From an uncultured Christensenellaceae bacterium (lineage in GTDB: Bacteria > Bacillota > Clostridia > Christensenellales > Pumilibacteraceae), in the NCBI GenBank assembly GCA_910587805.1, contig CAJUNM010000018.1, positions 1 through 33,862 of the forward strand: a stretch of DNA of 33,862 nt. The letters are read 5' to 3'. The notes under the pieces are model-generated. The model was not told the DNA's origin. It was given only the letters and a program-made list of their open reading frames with translations, and did no database searches. The translations under genes were made by a program, and so were the position numbers. Numbering within the stretch: position 1 is the stretch's first letter; the number at the start of each line of letters is the position of its first letter. Below, piece by piece: positions 23,777-33,679 of the stretch.

Positions 23777-24074
23777 ATCAGCGATTAATAGGGGCTTTCC
23801 TCGCGATGCTCGGAATAGCTTGCGGCTGCTGCGTAAGACAAAAAACGTGCGGTGCGTGTGTTGTTGATTGCGTATGACAAAGAATAAACTTTAAGGTATG
23901 GTTTCTTGCTTAAAAATCGGTTTCGCCCGATGAGTGCGATTTTGCGGTATTTTTTTGTGCGGAGTATTAAAACCGTTTTCGCACATAAAATGGCATACGG
24001 CGTCTATTAAAGCCTTTATACGGCGCGCGTCGAAAAATAATGTTCAAAATTGCGCCGAAAACGGCTTAAATACA

Positions 24075-24103
24075 TTGATTTCGGCGCACGATTGTGGTAT
24101 AAT
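24075..24103 (+). promoter_or_regulatory. gyrB-gyrA promoter
   Basis: TTGATT at 24075-24080, a 17-bp spacer and TATAAT at 24098-24103, with a TG one base before the -10. The start site should be near 24110, leaving a leader of about 69 nt. Confidence 0.8.
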
Positions 24104-24178
24104 GTATACGACTGTCGGGGTACGGCGAAATGCGGGAATATTCCGCAGCAAAACCGCCCCGAGATCGGAGGAGTTTTT

Positions 24179-26092
<1,914 letters not shown>

Positions 26093-26164
26093 CGAACATG
26101 ATCGCGACACGGCAGTGCGTTTGTACCGTCAAATCACACATTCATTTAGGAGATAGTTATAGTC

Positions 26165-28702
26165 ATGGCTAAAAGAGGATTACGTTCCAATAAAGGCGGC
26201 GGCGACGGCGATAAGAATTACGTCGACAATACCAAAATAATCCAAACCGCCGTTGTCGACGAAATGAAGACCTGCTTTATAGCGTACGCTATGGCGGTCA
26301 ACGTTTCGCGCGCGATACCCGACGTGCGCGACGGACTCAAGCCCGTGCACCGTCGTATACTGTATTCGATGGGCGAGCTTTCGCTGTGGTCGGATAAACC
26401 GTACCGCAAGTGCGCGCGCGTAGTCGGCGACGTTCTCGGTAAATATCACCCGCACGGCGATTCGTCGGTGTACGATGCGTTGGTGCGGTTCGCGCAGGAC
26501 TTTTCCATGCGCTATCCGCTCGTAGACGGACACGGTAACTTCGGCTCGGTCGACGGCGATCCGCCCGCGGCTATGCGTTATACCGAAGCCCGTCTTGCCA
26601 AGATTGCTAACGAAATGCTGCGCGACATCGACAAAGAAACCGTCGATTGGACAAACAACTTCGACGACAGTTTGCAAGAGCCTACGGTTTTGCCGTCGCG
26701 TTTCCCTAACCTTTTGGTGAACGGTTCGGACGGTATAGCGGTCGGTATGGCTACGGCTATACCTCCGCACAATCTCGGCGAGGTCATAAGCGCGATCGAC
26801 GCGTTGATCGAAAACCCCGAAATAACCGTCGAAGAGCTTATGCGCTATGTTCCCGCGCCCGATTATCCCACGGGCGGCGTCATTATGGGCAGAGCGAATA
26901 TAAAGCGCGCGTACAAAACGGGTAAGGGCGGCGTCGTCATTCGAGCCAAAGCCGAGATCGAGGAATATCCCGTTCGCGAGGGCAGCGACCTTATGCGTCA
27001 GCGCATCGTCGTTACAGAGTTGCCGTATCAGGTGAACAAAGAAAAGCTTATCATTCAGATAGCCGATCTCGTCAAGGACAAGCGCATCGAGGGCATTTCC
27101 GACGTCAAGGAAGAATCGGACCGCGAAGGCATGCGCATAGTTATAGAAGTTAAGCGCGACGCGCAAGCTCAAGTCGTGCTCAATATGCTTTATAAGCATA
27201 CCAACTTGCAGGTTTCGCAAGGCATAACGTTCCTCGCGCTCGCAAACGGCGAACCGAAAGTGCTCAATCTCAAGGAGATGCTCGAGCATTACCTTTTGCA
27301 CCAAGAAGAGATCATTGTCCGTCGTACCAAGCACGACCTTGCCGCCGCGCAAGAGCGCGAGCATATAGTCGAAGGTCTCGTCAAGGCGCAGGCGAATATC
27401 GATAAGGTCATCAAGATAATCAAGCAGAGCCGCGACAATGTAGAAGCGGCGGAAAAATTGATGGCGGAGTTCTATCTGTCCGATAAACAGGCGAACGCCA
27501 TACTCGAAATGAAACTGCGCAGACTGACAAGTCTCGAAATAGACGCGCTCCAAGCCGAGCTTGTGGCGTTGCGCGAAAAGATCGCCGATTTCAAGGCTAT
27601 CCTCGCAAGCCCCAAGCGCGTTACGGACATCGTGCGCGACGAGCTGCAAGAAATAAAGGATGCGTACGACAACCCGCGCCGCAGCGAGCTATGCGTCGAT
27701 TACAGCGAAATTGATATAGGCGATCTCATCGACAAAGAGGACGTAGTTATATCCATGACGCACTACGGATATATCAAGCGTTTGCCTACTACCGAGTATA
27801 AAGCGCAGCACCGCGGCGGCAAGGGCATTACTGCGCACCGCCCCAAAGAGGAAGACTTTGTGGAAAAAATGTTCGTCACGTGCACGCACGATACGCTGTT
27901 GTACTTCACCAATTTCGGCAGAGTATATGCGGCTAAGGCGTACGAAGTGCCCGAGGCGGAGCGTACCGCGAGAGGCAGAGCGATAGTCAACCTGTTGCAG
28001 CTCGGCGACGGCGAAAAAGTAAGCGCGGTCATTCCGATCAAAGAGGACGAATACAAGGGTAATCTCGTTATGGCGACCAAGCGCGGCATGATCAAAAAGA
28101 CCGCGCTCACCGAGTTCAAGCTCATACGTAAAGTCGGCAAGGTCGCTATCAAGCTCAACGAGGGCGACGAGCTTATTTCCGTACAGCAGTCGGGCGGTAT
28201 CGACGAGATACTTATCGCGTCGCAAACGGGTAAGTGCATAAGATTCTCCGAGGAGAACGTGCGGCTCATGGGCAGAGACACTCAAGGCGTGCGCGCAATG
28301 AAACTCGCCGAGGACGACAACGTAGTCGATATGACGATCGTGCGTCCGGAGTGCGACGTGCTCACCGTCAGTGAAAACGGGTTCGGCAAACGTACGGACA
28401 TAGAGGAGTTCAGACTGCAATCGCGCGCCGGCAAGGGCATAAAAGCGGGCACGTTCAACTCAAAGACGGGTCGGCTCGTCAACATGAAACTCGTCGATCC
28501 CGACGAGGACGTCATGATAATCTCAGACAACGGCACCATAATAAGAATGCTCGTAAAAGAGATTTCCAAGATAAGCCGCGATACTCAAGGCGTGAGAATG
28601 ATGCGCGTCAAGAATCAAGGCACAGTCGTTTGCGTTGCTACCGCGCCGCACCAAGAAGTGATAGAAGACGAGGGCGAGCCTGCCAACGGAATAACGGAAT
28701 AA
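26165..28702 (+). CDS. gyrA: DNA gyrase subunit A
   Basis: 845 residues. The breakage-reunion domain has VSRAIPDVRDGLKPVHRRILY and the catalytic tyrosine Y139 in AAMRYTEARL. The quinolone-determining segment is HPHGDSSVYDALVRFAQ, with the Ser and Asp of sensitive enzymes at the positions equivalent to E. coli 83 and 87, so no target-based fluoroquinolone resistance is expected. The C-terminal beta-pinwheel carries a GyrA-box, QHRGGKG (548-554), which marks gyrase instead of ParC; the second position is His where Arg or Lys is usual. GGAGATAG precedes the ATG. It follows gyrB after 72 nt and is closed by the terminator at 28730. Confidence 0.97.
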   Translation: MAKRGLRSNKGGGDGDKNYVDNTKIIQTAVVDEMKTCFIAYAMAVNVSRAIPDVRDGLKPVHRRILYSMGELSLWSDKPYRKCARVVGDVLGKYHPHGDSSVYDALVRFAQDFSMRYPLVDGHGNFGSVDGDPPAAMRYTEARLAKIANEMLRDIDKETVDWTNNFDDSLQEPTVLPSRFPNLLVNGSDGIAVGMATAIPPHNLGEVISAIDALIENPEITVEELMRYVPAPDYPTGGVIMGRANIKRAYKTGKGGVVIRAKAEIEEYPVREGSDLMRQRIVVTELPYQVNKEKLIIQIADLVKDKRIEGISDVKEESDREGMRIVIEVKRDAQAQVVLNMLYKHTNLQVSQGITFLALANGEPKVLNLKEMLEHYLLHQEEIIVRRTKHDLAAAQEREHIVEGLVKAQANIDKVIKIIKQSRDNVEAAEKLMAEFYLSDKQANAILEMKLRRLTSLEIDALQAELVALREKIADFKAILASPKRVTDIVRDELQEIKDAYDNPRRSELCVDYSEIDIGDLIDKEDVVISMTHYGYIKRLPTTEYKAQHRGGKGITAHRPKEEDFVEKMFVTCTHDTLLYFTNFGRVYAAKAYEVPEAERTARGRAIVNLLQLGDGEKVSAVIPIKEDEYKGNLVMATKRGMIKKTALTEFKLIRKVGKVAIKLNEGDELISVQQSGGIDEILIASQTGKCIRFSEENVRLMGRDTQGVRAMKLAEDDNVVDMTIVRPECDVLTVSENGFGKRTDIEEFRLQSRAGKGIKAGTFNSKTGRLVNMKLVDPDEDVMIISDNGTIIRMLVKEISKISRDTQGVRMMRVKNQGTVVCVATAPHQEVIEDEGEPANGITE

Positions 28703-28729
28703 TCCATATATTAAAGAAAAGCACAATAT

Positions 28730-28757
28730 AAAGGCGTGTCGAGCGGCACGCCTTTTT
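28730..28757 (+). terminator. Terminator after gyrA, possibly bidirectional
   Basis: AAAGGCGTG (28730-28738) pairs with CACGCCTTT (28747-28755) around an 8-nt loop and is followed by T residues to 28757. On the other strand it lies just beyond the stop of the minus-strand gene at 28776 and could end that transcript too. Confidence 0.85.
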
Positions 28758-28775
28758 GCGTGAAAAGCTTTGCGA

Positions 28776-29051
28776 TTATTTTGCACGATGATTGGGCAAA
28801 GCCATGTACGCTTCATATTGCAATTTTGCAGACGCCAAAAATTTGACGGTTGTTCCGATGCTTGAATGACGTAAATACCATATTAGAAGCATCTCATTTT
28901 TAGATAGATTGTCATATGCTTCGTAACAACGGGCAAGTTCATATTCTAACTGTTCTTTCGTAACGGAATGACCCCAATCTCGCGGATCGAACTCTACAAT
29001 TTCTTTTCTCAGCCGTTCGAGTTCGGCTGAAGTGCTTAATTTATTCGGCAT
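28776..29051 (-). CDS. Small protein of unknown function on the minus strand
   Basis: 91 residues, predicted mainly helical and amphipathic: MPNKLSTSAELERLRKEIVE, DPRDWGHSVTKEQLEYELA and a C-terminal half ending YEAYMALPNHRAK. No family recognised, no signal or membrane segment. Support for a real gene is a strong ribosome site (AAGGAG, about 9 nt before the ATG), a TATAAT on the same strand near 29073-29078, and a hairpin after its stop. It is the only convincing minus-strand gene, its base composition is clearly more AT-rich than its neighbours and its codons are less biased, which suggests recent acquisition. It sits between gyrA and the S10 operon, which are otherwise housekeeping loci. 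Confidence 0.75.
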   Translation of the reverse strand: MPNKLSTSAELERLRKEIVEFDPRDWGHSVTKEQLEYELARCYEAYDNLSKNEMLLIWYLRHSSIGTTVKFLASAKLQYEAYMALPNHRAK

Positions 29052-29163
29052 GGTGTAACGCTCCTTCTCTTAATTATAGCACAATATTTTTAAGATTACT
29101 TGCATTGCACATAATTGTGCACAAATTTTTTGAAAGTAGCTTGCAAAAAAATGTTGCATTGAA

Positions 29164-29207
29164 TTTCACTGAATAATATTTCAGTGAAAATAAATTCAGT
29201 GAAAATA
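29164..29207. repeat. Dyad plus direct repeat, operator-like
   Basis: TTTCACTGAA and TTCAGTGAAA (10-bp perfect arms, 29164-29173 and 29180-29189) flank 6 bp. The 13-base element TTCAGTGAAAATA then occurs twice, at 29180-29192 and 29195-29207, 15 bp apart. Three half-sites with regular spacing resemble an operator for a helix-turn-helix repressor. Confidence 0.6.
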
Positions 29208-29225
29208 TTTTCAAGGAGAATCGGT

Positions 29226-29246
29226 ATGCTTATCGAAGGGGCATAA
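29226..29246 (+). pseudogene. Six-residue open frame, possible gene remnant
   Basis: ATG at 29226 has AAGGAG at an ideal 7-nt spacing but the frame stops after MLIEGA. Past the TAA the same frame is open for a further 38 codons, and the next frame reads NSIKEILQGVIHLFIIP. It could be a decayed small gene controlled by the dyads upstream, or simply chance. Confidence 0.25.
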
Positions 29247-29352
29247 TTCTATAAAAGAGATACTACAAGGTGTAATACATTTATTTATCATACCGCAACG
29301 GAAACGGCGGTAAAATTTTCGCAAAAAATTTTGAAAAACCGTATCAAAACGT

Positions 29353-29381
29353 TTGACAGATAACGGCAAAGAGCTTATAAT
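29353..29381 (+). promoter_or_regulatory. S10 operon promoter
   Basis: TTGACA at 29353-29358, exactly 17 bp, and TATAAT at 29376-29381: a perfect consensus, as expected for a ribosomal-protein operon. The start site is near 29388. Confidence 0.93.
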
Positions 29382-29414
29382 AGATAAGCTACATTGCCCG
29401 CATGTGCAGTGCCG

Positions 29415-29452
29415 CGGTTTTAAGCTCTCCTCGGAGAGCTAAACAAAAACCG
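29415..29452 (+). promoter_or_regulatory. Structured leader hairpin of the S10 operon
   Basis: An outer helix CGGTTTT/AAAACCG (29415-29421 with 29446-29452) encloses an inner helix AGCTCTC/GAGAGCT closed by a CTCG tetraloop (29423-29440). No T-run follows, so it is not a terminator. Ribosomal leaders often carry autoregulatory structures; a role here is inferred. Confidence 0.5.
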
Positions 29453-29524
29453 AAAAATGGCACGCCCGGGCGCGTGAAAGCCTATACAACGATCGGGCAA
29501 CCGACAGGCAATAAGGAGAAGTTT

Positions 29525-29833
29525 ATGTCCAGCCAAAAAATACGTATTAAGCTTCGTGCATACGATCACGAATTGGTCGACAGCTCTGCGCAGCGCATAG
29601 TCGATGCGGCGAAGCAGACTGGTTCCAAGGTGTGCGGACCTATTCCGCTGCCTACGCAAAAGGAAGTGGTCACCATCTTGCGTTCGGTACACAAGCACAA
29701 AGATTCGCGCGAGCAGTTCGAGCTTCGCACGTACTCGAGATTGATTGATATTTACTCGCCGTCCGGCAAGACGGTCGATTCGCTCATGCGTCTCGATCTG
29801 CCCGCGGGCGTCGACATCAAGATAAAGCTGTAA
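29525..29833 (+). CDS. rpsJ: 30S ribosomal protein S10
   Basis: 102 residues, normal length, beginning MSSQKIRIKLRAYDHELVD, with the conserved GPIPLPTQKEVVTILRSVHKHKDSREQFE block. S10 is in the head of the small subunit and, as NusE, joins antitermination complexes. I start at 29525, where AAGGAG lies 6 nt upstream; the longer in-frame start at 29402 falls inside the leader hairpin region. First gene of the S10 operon. Confidence 0.98.
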   Translation: MSSQKIRIKLRAYDHELVDSSAQRIVDAAKQTGSKVCGPIPLPTQKEVVTILRSVHKHKDSREQFELRTYSRLIDIYSPSGKTVDSLMRLDLPAGVDIKIKL

Positions 29834-29846
29834 TTAGGAGCCGATC

Positions 29847-30476
29847 ATGAACAAAGCTATATTAGGCAAAAAAATAGGAATGACGCGGATTTTCGGCGAA
29901 AACGACATTTCCATTCCCGTCACAGTGGTAGCTTGCGGTCCGATGACCGTAGTGGACAAGCGCACCGTAGATCGCAACGGTTACAGCGCCGTTGTTTGCG
30001 CTTTTGAAGAAATTCCCGAGCGCAAGCTCAACAAGCCCGAAAAGGGTCTTTTCGGCAAAGCAAAGGTCAAGCCTTGCCGTTATCTCCGCGAGTTCCGTTA
30101 CGAGAACGCGGACAGCTACGACGTGGGCAATATTATAGACTGCACCATGTTTGCGGACGGCGACATGGTAGACGTGTCCGGCGTTTCCAAAGGGCACGGA
30201 TTTTCCGGCGTTATCAAGCGTTGGAACCACCACCGCCTCAAAATGACGCACGGTACGGGACCCGTTCACCGCAGCGTCGGTTCGACGGGCGCAAACTCCA
30301 ATCCGTCGCGCCGCATAAAAAATCTCAAGATGCCCGGTCAGTACGGTCACGAAAACGTCACCATTCAAAACCTCAAGGTTGTCAAGGTCGACAAAGAGCG
30401 CAACGTACTTCTCATTCGCGGCGCCGTTCCCGGTCCCAAGGGCGGATTGGTCACGGTCAAAGAAACCGTTAAGTAA
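29847..30476 (+). CDS. rplC: 50S ribosomal protein L3
   Basis: 209 residues. Starts MNKAILGKKIGMTRIF and has the L3 signature GVSKGHGFSGVIKRWNH and the glutamine-methylation-region motif MPGQYGHENVTIQNLKVV. L3 is an early assembly protein whose loop approaches the peptidyl-transferase centre. It follows rpsJ by 13 nt with TAGGAG at the expected distance. Confidence 0.98.
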   Translation: MNKAILGKKIGMTRIFGENDISIPVTVVACGPMTVVDKRTVDRNGYSAVVCAFEEIPERKLNKPEKGLFGKAKVKPCRYLREFRYENADSYDVGNIIDCTMFADGDMVDVSGVSKGHGFSGVIKRWNHHRLKMTHGTGPVHRSVGSTGANSNPSRRIKNLKMPGQYGHENVTIQNLKVVKVDKERNVLLIRGAVPGPKGGLVTVKETVK

Positions 30477-30502
30477 TCGGGATATTAAGGAGAATCGGTA
30501 TT

Positions 30503-31144
30503 ATGCCTACAATTAAAATATATCATCAAGACGGTTCCGTCGCAGGTACGATGGAATTGGACGAAAGCGTGTTCGGCGTAGAGTACAACGAGCCGCTCAT
30601 ACATCAGGTGGTCGTGGCGCAAATGGCTAACGCGCGCCAAGGCACGAAGAGCACTCTCACGCGCACCGAGGTTCGCGGCGGCGGCAAAAAGCCGTGGCGT
30701 CAAAAGGGCACGGGCAACGCGCGCCAAGGCTCCATTCGCGCTCCGCAGTGGAAGGGCGGCGGCGTAGTGTTCGCTCCGAAGCCGAGAAGTTTCCGCAAAA
30801 AGGTGAACAAGCTCGCCAAAATGAACGCGTTTACGAGCGCGCTCTCGGCAAAACTCGCGGACGGCAATCTCGTTGTGTTGGACAAGCTCGAGATCGAGCC
30901 CAAGACCAAGCTTATGGCGGGCGTTTTGGACGCGCTCAAGCTTACGAGCCGCGTGCTGTTGGTTCTGCCCGAGGGCAGCGACAACGCGCTCCGCGCCTCG
31001 CACAACATACCCAATGTGCGCACGGCGGCGAGCGAAAGCCTCAATGTGTACGACGTGGTCGCAAACTCCGTGATGCTCACCACCGTAGACGCGCTCAAAG
31101 CGATAGAGCAAAAATATACGGCTAAGGAGGTCGCGGCACAATGA
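30503..31144 (+). CDS. rplD: 50S ribosomal protein L4
   Basis: 213 residues. The extended loop that lines the exit tunnel is present: KKPWRQKGTGNARQGSIRAP, followed by QWKGGGVVF. The GTG element altered in macrolide-resistant strains is intact. In Gammaproteobacteria L4 represses the S10 operon; whether it does so here is unknown. AAGGAG precedes the ATG, and its stop overlaps the rplW start (ATGA). Confidence 0.97.
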   Translation: MPTIKIYHQDGSVAGTMELDESVFGVEYNEPLIHQVVVAQMANARQGTKSTLTRTEVRGGGKKPWRQKGTGNARQGSIRAPQWKGGGVVFAPKPRSFRKKVNKLAKMNAFTSALSAKLADGNLVVLDKLEIEPKTKLMAGVLDALKLTSRVLLVLPEGSDNALRASHNIPNVRTAASESLNVYDVVANSVMLTTVDALKAIEQKYTAKEVAAQ

Positions 31145-31431
31145 ACGCACACGACATTATAATAAGCCCGATACTGTCCGAAAAATCGACTCAGGGTATT
31201 CACGACAAGCGTTATGCGTTTTACGTAGACAGACGCGCCGACAAAACTCAGGTCAAAGCGGCTGTGGAACAGGCGTTCGACGTATCTGTGGAAAGCGTAA
31301 ACATAGTCAACGTTCGCGGCAAGAAAAAGCGTCAAGGCAGAACCGAAGGCTATACGTCCGCCCGCAAAAAAGCGTACGTTACGCTCACGGAAAGCTCTAA
31401 AGCTATTCAGTTCTTTGAAACGCTATCCTAA
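31141..31431 (+). CDS. rplW: 50S ribosomal protein L23
   Basis: 96 residues, standard size. Begins MNAHDIIISPILSEKST, with KTQVKAAVEQAFDVSVESVN and the basic loop GKKKRQGR. L23 sits at the tunnel exit and docks signal recognition particle and trigger factor. Translationally coupled to rplD by a 4-nt overlap; its ribosome site (AAGGAGG) lies inside the end of rplD. Confidence 0.97.
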   Translation: MNAHDIIISPILSEKSTQGIHDKRYAFYVDRRADKTQVKAAVEQAFDVSVESVNIVNVRGKKKRQGRTEGYTSARKKAYVTLTESSKAIQFFETLS

Positions 31432-31476
31432 TCCGACGGTCGCACCGAACATAAAATACAGGAGGTCATGAGTTTC

Positions 31477-32301
31477 ATGGCAATCAAGAGATATAAACCC
31501 ATTACGCCGGGCACGCGCTTTAAGACGGTGATTGCGGCGAGCGAGCTGACGGGCGACAAGCCGTACAAGCCGCTTTTGAGAGAACAGAGCCGCAAGGGCG
31601 GTCGTAACTTCTCCGGTAAGATCACGGTCCGCCACATCGGCGGAGGCAACCGTCAAAAATACCGCATTATCGACTTCAAGCGCAACAAGGACAATATCCC
31701 CGCCAAGGTCGAGACCGTGGAATACGATCCCAATCGCACGGCGTTCATCGCGCTCTTGTGCTATGCCGACGGCGAACGCAGATACATTCTCGCTCCGCTC
31801 GGACTGCAAAAGGGCGACACCGTTATATCGGGCGACGATGCGGATATAAAGGCGGGCAACGCGTTGCCGCTTTCGCAGATTCCCGTAGGTACGCTCGTTC
31901 ACAACATCGAAATGTTGCCGGGCAGAGGCGGTCAAATGGTCCGTACGGCGGGCGCTGCGGCGCAGCTCATGGCAAAGGAAGGCAAATACGCCACGTTGCG
32001 TCTGCCGTCCGGCGAAATGCGCATGGTGCTCCAACGCTGCAAAGCCACGATAGGTCAGGTCGGCAATCTCGACCACGAGCTTGTGTCTTTGGGCAAAGCG
32101 GGACGTAAGCGTCACATGGGCGTAAAGCCCACCGTCCGCGGCGTGGTCATGAACCCTTGCGACCACCCTCACGGAGGCGAGGGCAAGAGCCCGATAGGCA
32201 GACCGAGTCCGGTATCGCCTTGGGGCAAGCCGACGCTCGGTAAGAAGACGAGAGCAAAGCACAAGGCGTCCGACAAGTTCATTGTCAAGCGCATCAATTA
32301 A
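31477..32301 (+). CDS. rplB: 50S ribosomal protein L2
   Basis: 274 residues. Begins MAIKRYKPITPGTRF and ends with the conserved GKPTLGKKTRAKHKASDKF region; the universally conserved histidine lies in MNPCDHPHGGEGKSPIGR. L2 binds domain IV of 23S rRNA and is needed for subunit joining. An ATG at 31468 (MSF) is only 2 nt from the AGGAGG, so I take the ATG at 31477, which gives the family's usual MAIK start. Confidence 0.97.
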   Translation: MAIKRYKPITPGTRFKTVIAASELTGDKPYKPLLREQSRKGGRNFSGKITVRHIGGGNRQKYRIIDFKRNKDNIPAKVETVEYDPNRTAFIALLCYADGERRYILAPLGLQKGDTVISGDDADIKAGNALPLSQIPVGTLVHNIEMLPGRGGQMVRTAGAAAQLMAKEGKYATLRLPSGEMRMVLQRCKATIGQVGNLDHELVSLGKAGRKRHMGVKPTVRGVVMNPCDHPHGGEGKSPIGRPSPVSPWGKPTLGKKTRAKHKASDKFIVKRIN

Positions 32302-32315
32302 GGAGCTTATAGGAT

Positions 32316-32594
32316 ATGTCAAGATCGACAAAAAAAGGTTACTATGTTGACGCCAAGCTTATGAAAAAAGCCGAGGCGATGGCGGAGACGCAAGATAAGC
32401 GTCCTATCAAAACGTGGTCGCGCGCGTCGACGATATTCCCCGAGTTTATCGGACTTACGTTTGCCGTGCACAACGGTAAAAAGTTCGTTCCCGTTTACGT
32501 CACCACCGACATGGTCGGGCACAAGTTGGGCGAGTTCGCGCCCACGCGTACCTTCCTCGGTCACGCAGGCGAAAAGACGACGAAGGGCAGATAA
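32316..32594 (+). CDS. rpsS: 30S ribosomal protein S19
   Basis: 92 residues, standard length. Begins MSRSTKKGYYVDAKLMKKAE and has TWSRASTIFPEFIGLTFAVHNGKKFVPVYV and MVGHKLGEFAPTR, the S19 core. It binds the head of 16S rRNA with S13. AAGGAG lies upstream of the ATG; 14 nt separate it from rplB. Confidence 0.97.
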   Translation: MSRSTKKGYYVDAKLMKKAEAMAETQDKRPIKTWSRASTIFPEFIGLTFAVHNGKKFVPVYVTTDMVGHKLGEFAPTRTFLGHAGEKTTKGR

Positions 32595-32603
32595 GGAGTA
32601 GTT

Positions 32604-32996
32604 ATGGCTAAGAGAATGAAAGAAAAGGCGGCGGCGGTACAAGAGCGCCGCGAAAAACGCCCGTTTGCTACGGCGAAGTACGTGCGTATCTCGCCCGACA
32701 AGGTGAGGATCGTACTCGCGCTCATTCGCGGCAAATCGGTCACGGACGCCATGGCTATATTGCAAGCTACGCCCAAAGCGGCGAGCGAGCCGATTTTCAA
32801 GGTATTGAACTCGGCTGCGGCAAATGCCGAGCATAACAAGAATATATCGGTCGACGATTTGTTCGTTGCCGAGGCTTACGCCGATATTGGACCTACGCTC
32901 AAGCGCTATCAGCCTGTAAGCAAGGGCAGAGCGCACCATATCCTTAAGCGCACCAGCCACATCACCGTTATTCTCGACACCAAGGAGGAACGTTAA
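32604..32996 (+). CDS. rplV: 50S ribosomal protein L22
   Basis: 130 residues, about 18 longer than most bacterial L22 because of a Lys/Glu-rich N-terminal extension (MAKRMKEKAAAVQERREK). The core starts at FATAKYVRISPDKVRIVLALIRGK and includes LNSAAANAEHN and the beta-hairpin that reaches the exit tunnel (GRAHHILKRTSHITVIL). AAGGAG lies at a good distance before the chosen ATG, so the extension is likely translated. Confidence 0.97.
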   Translation: MAKRMKEKAAAVQERREKRPFATAKYVRISPDKVRIVLALIRGKSVTDAMAILQATPKAASEPIFKVLNSAAANAEHNKNISVDDLFVAEAYADIGPTLKRYQPVSKGRAHHILKRTSHITVILDTKEER

Positions 32997-32998
32997 TC

Positions 32999-33679
32999 AT
33001 GGGTCAGAAAGTCAATCCTCACGGCTTGCGCGTCGGCGTCAACGAAAAGTGGAACTCGCAGTGGTATGCGGGCAAAGCCGAGTTTGCGGCGTTTTTGATC
33101 GAGGATCACAAGATCCGCGAGCATATAGAAACCAAGTATAAAAGCTGCGGTATAAGCAAGGTCGTTATCGAACGTCCGCAAGGCAAGGTTCAGGTATCGA
33201 TCCACTCGCAATTCCCCGGCAAGATCATAGGTCAAAAGCACGCGGGCGTGGACGAGCTTCGCAAGAATCTCGAAAAGCTCACCGCCGGCAAAAAGATCTA
33301 TGTCAATATTATAGAAGTCAAGCACCCCGACTTGAACGCAAAGCTCCTCGCCGAGAATATAGCGGCGCAGCTCGAAAAGCGCGCGTTCTTCCGTCGCACC
33401 ATGAAGCAGGCAATGTCCAAGGCGATGCATGCGGGCGCGAAGGGTGTCAAAGTCATGGTATCCGGACGTTTGGACGGCGCGGAGATCGCGCGTTCCGAGC
33501 ACTACCAAGAGGGTTCCATACCGCTGCAAACGTTGCGTGCAGACATCGATTACGGTTATTGTATTGCGCGCACCACGTTCGGCGTATTGGGCGTCAAGGT
33601 GTGGATCTACAAGGGCGACATTCTCGTCGCTCCCAAAAAAGCGCCCGATCAAAACGAGTTTAAGGAGGGCGATCGGTAA
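32999..33679 (+). CDS. rpsC: 30S ribosomal protein S3
   Basis: 226 residues. Begins MGQKVNPHGLRVGVNEKW; the KH domain contains GKIIGQKHAGVDELRKNLEKL, and the C-terminal domain has GAKGVKVMVSGRLDGAEIARSE and the ending GDILVAPKK. S3 lines the mRNA entry site with S4 and S5 and has helicase activity. AAGGAGG lies at the end of rplV. Its stop overlaps the rplP start by one base (taATG). Confidence 0.98.
   Translation: MGQKVNPHGLRVGVNEKWNSQWYAGKAEFAAFLIEDHKIREHIETKYKSCGISKVVIERPQGKVQVSIHSQFPGKIIGQKHAGVDELRKNLEKLTAGKKIYVNIIEVKHPDLNAKLLAENIAAQLEKRAFFRRTMKQAMSKAMHAGAKGVKVMVSGRLDGAEIARSEHYQEGSIPLQTLRADIDYGYCIARTTFGVLGVKVWIYKGDILVAPKKAPDQNEFKEGDR

Larger units (their letters stand above)
23547..24074. 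other. Gene-free region with interspersed repeats
   Basis: No credible gene lies between the GH3-operon terminator and the gyrB promoter. The first 250 bp are a patchwork of palindromes and repeat fragments (listed separately). The rest (about 23800-24074) is plain, fairly AT-rich DNA in which I see no hairpin, RNA gene or DnaA box. Confidence 0.75.
29052..29524. other. Intergenic region before the S10 operon
   Basis: This 473-bp stretch holds, in order, the probable promoter of the minus-strand gene, an AT-rich patch with dyads and direct repeats (29164-29207), a six-residue open frame with a well-placed ribosome site (29226-29246), the S10 promoter (29353-29381) and a structured leader. 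No full-length gene is supported. Confidence 0.7.

Noticed and set aside
23505..23788. Small open frames on both strands (69 and 62 codons) in the repeat region
   Set aside because: They are translations of intergenic repeats (one contains VIPSATRNL, typical of such artefacts), overlap the terminator at 23514 and lack ribosome sites.
23476..24178. Replication origin beside gyrB
   Set aside because: I see no DnaA boxes (TTATNCACA) or AT-rich unwinding array, and dnaA, dnaN and recF are absent.
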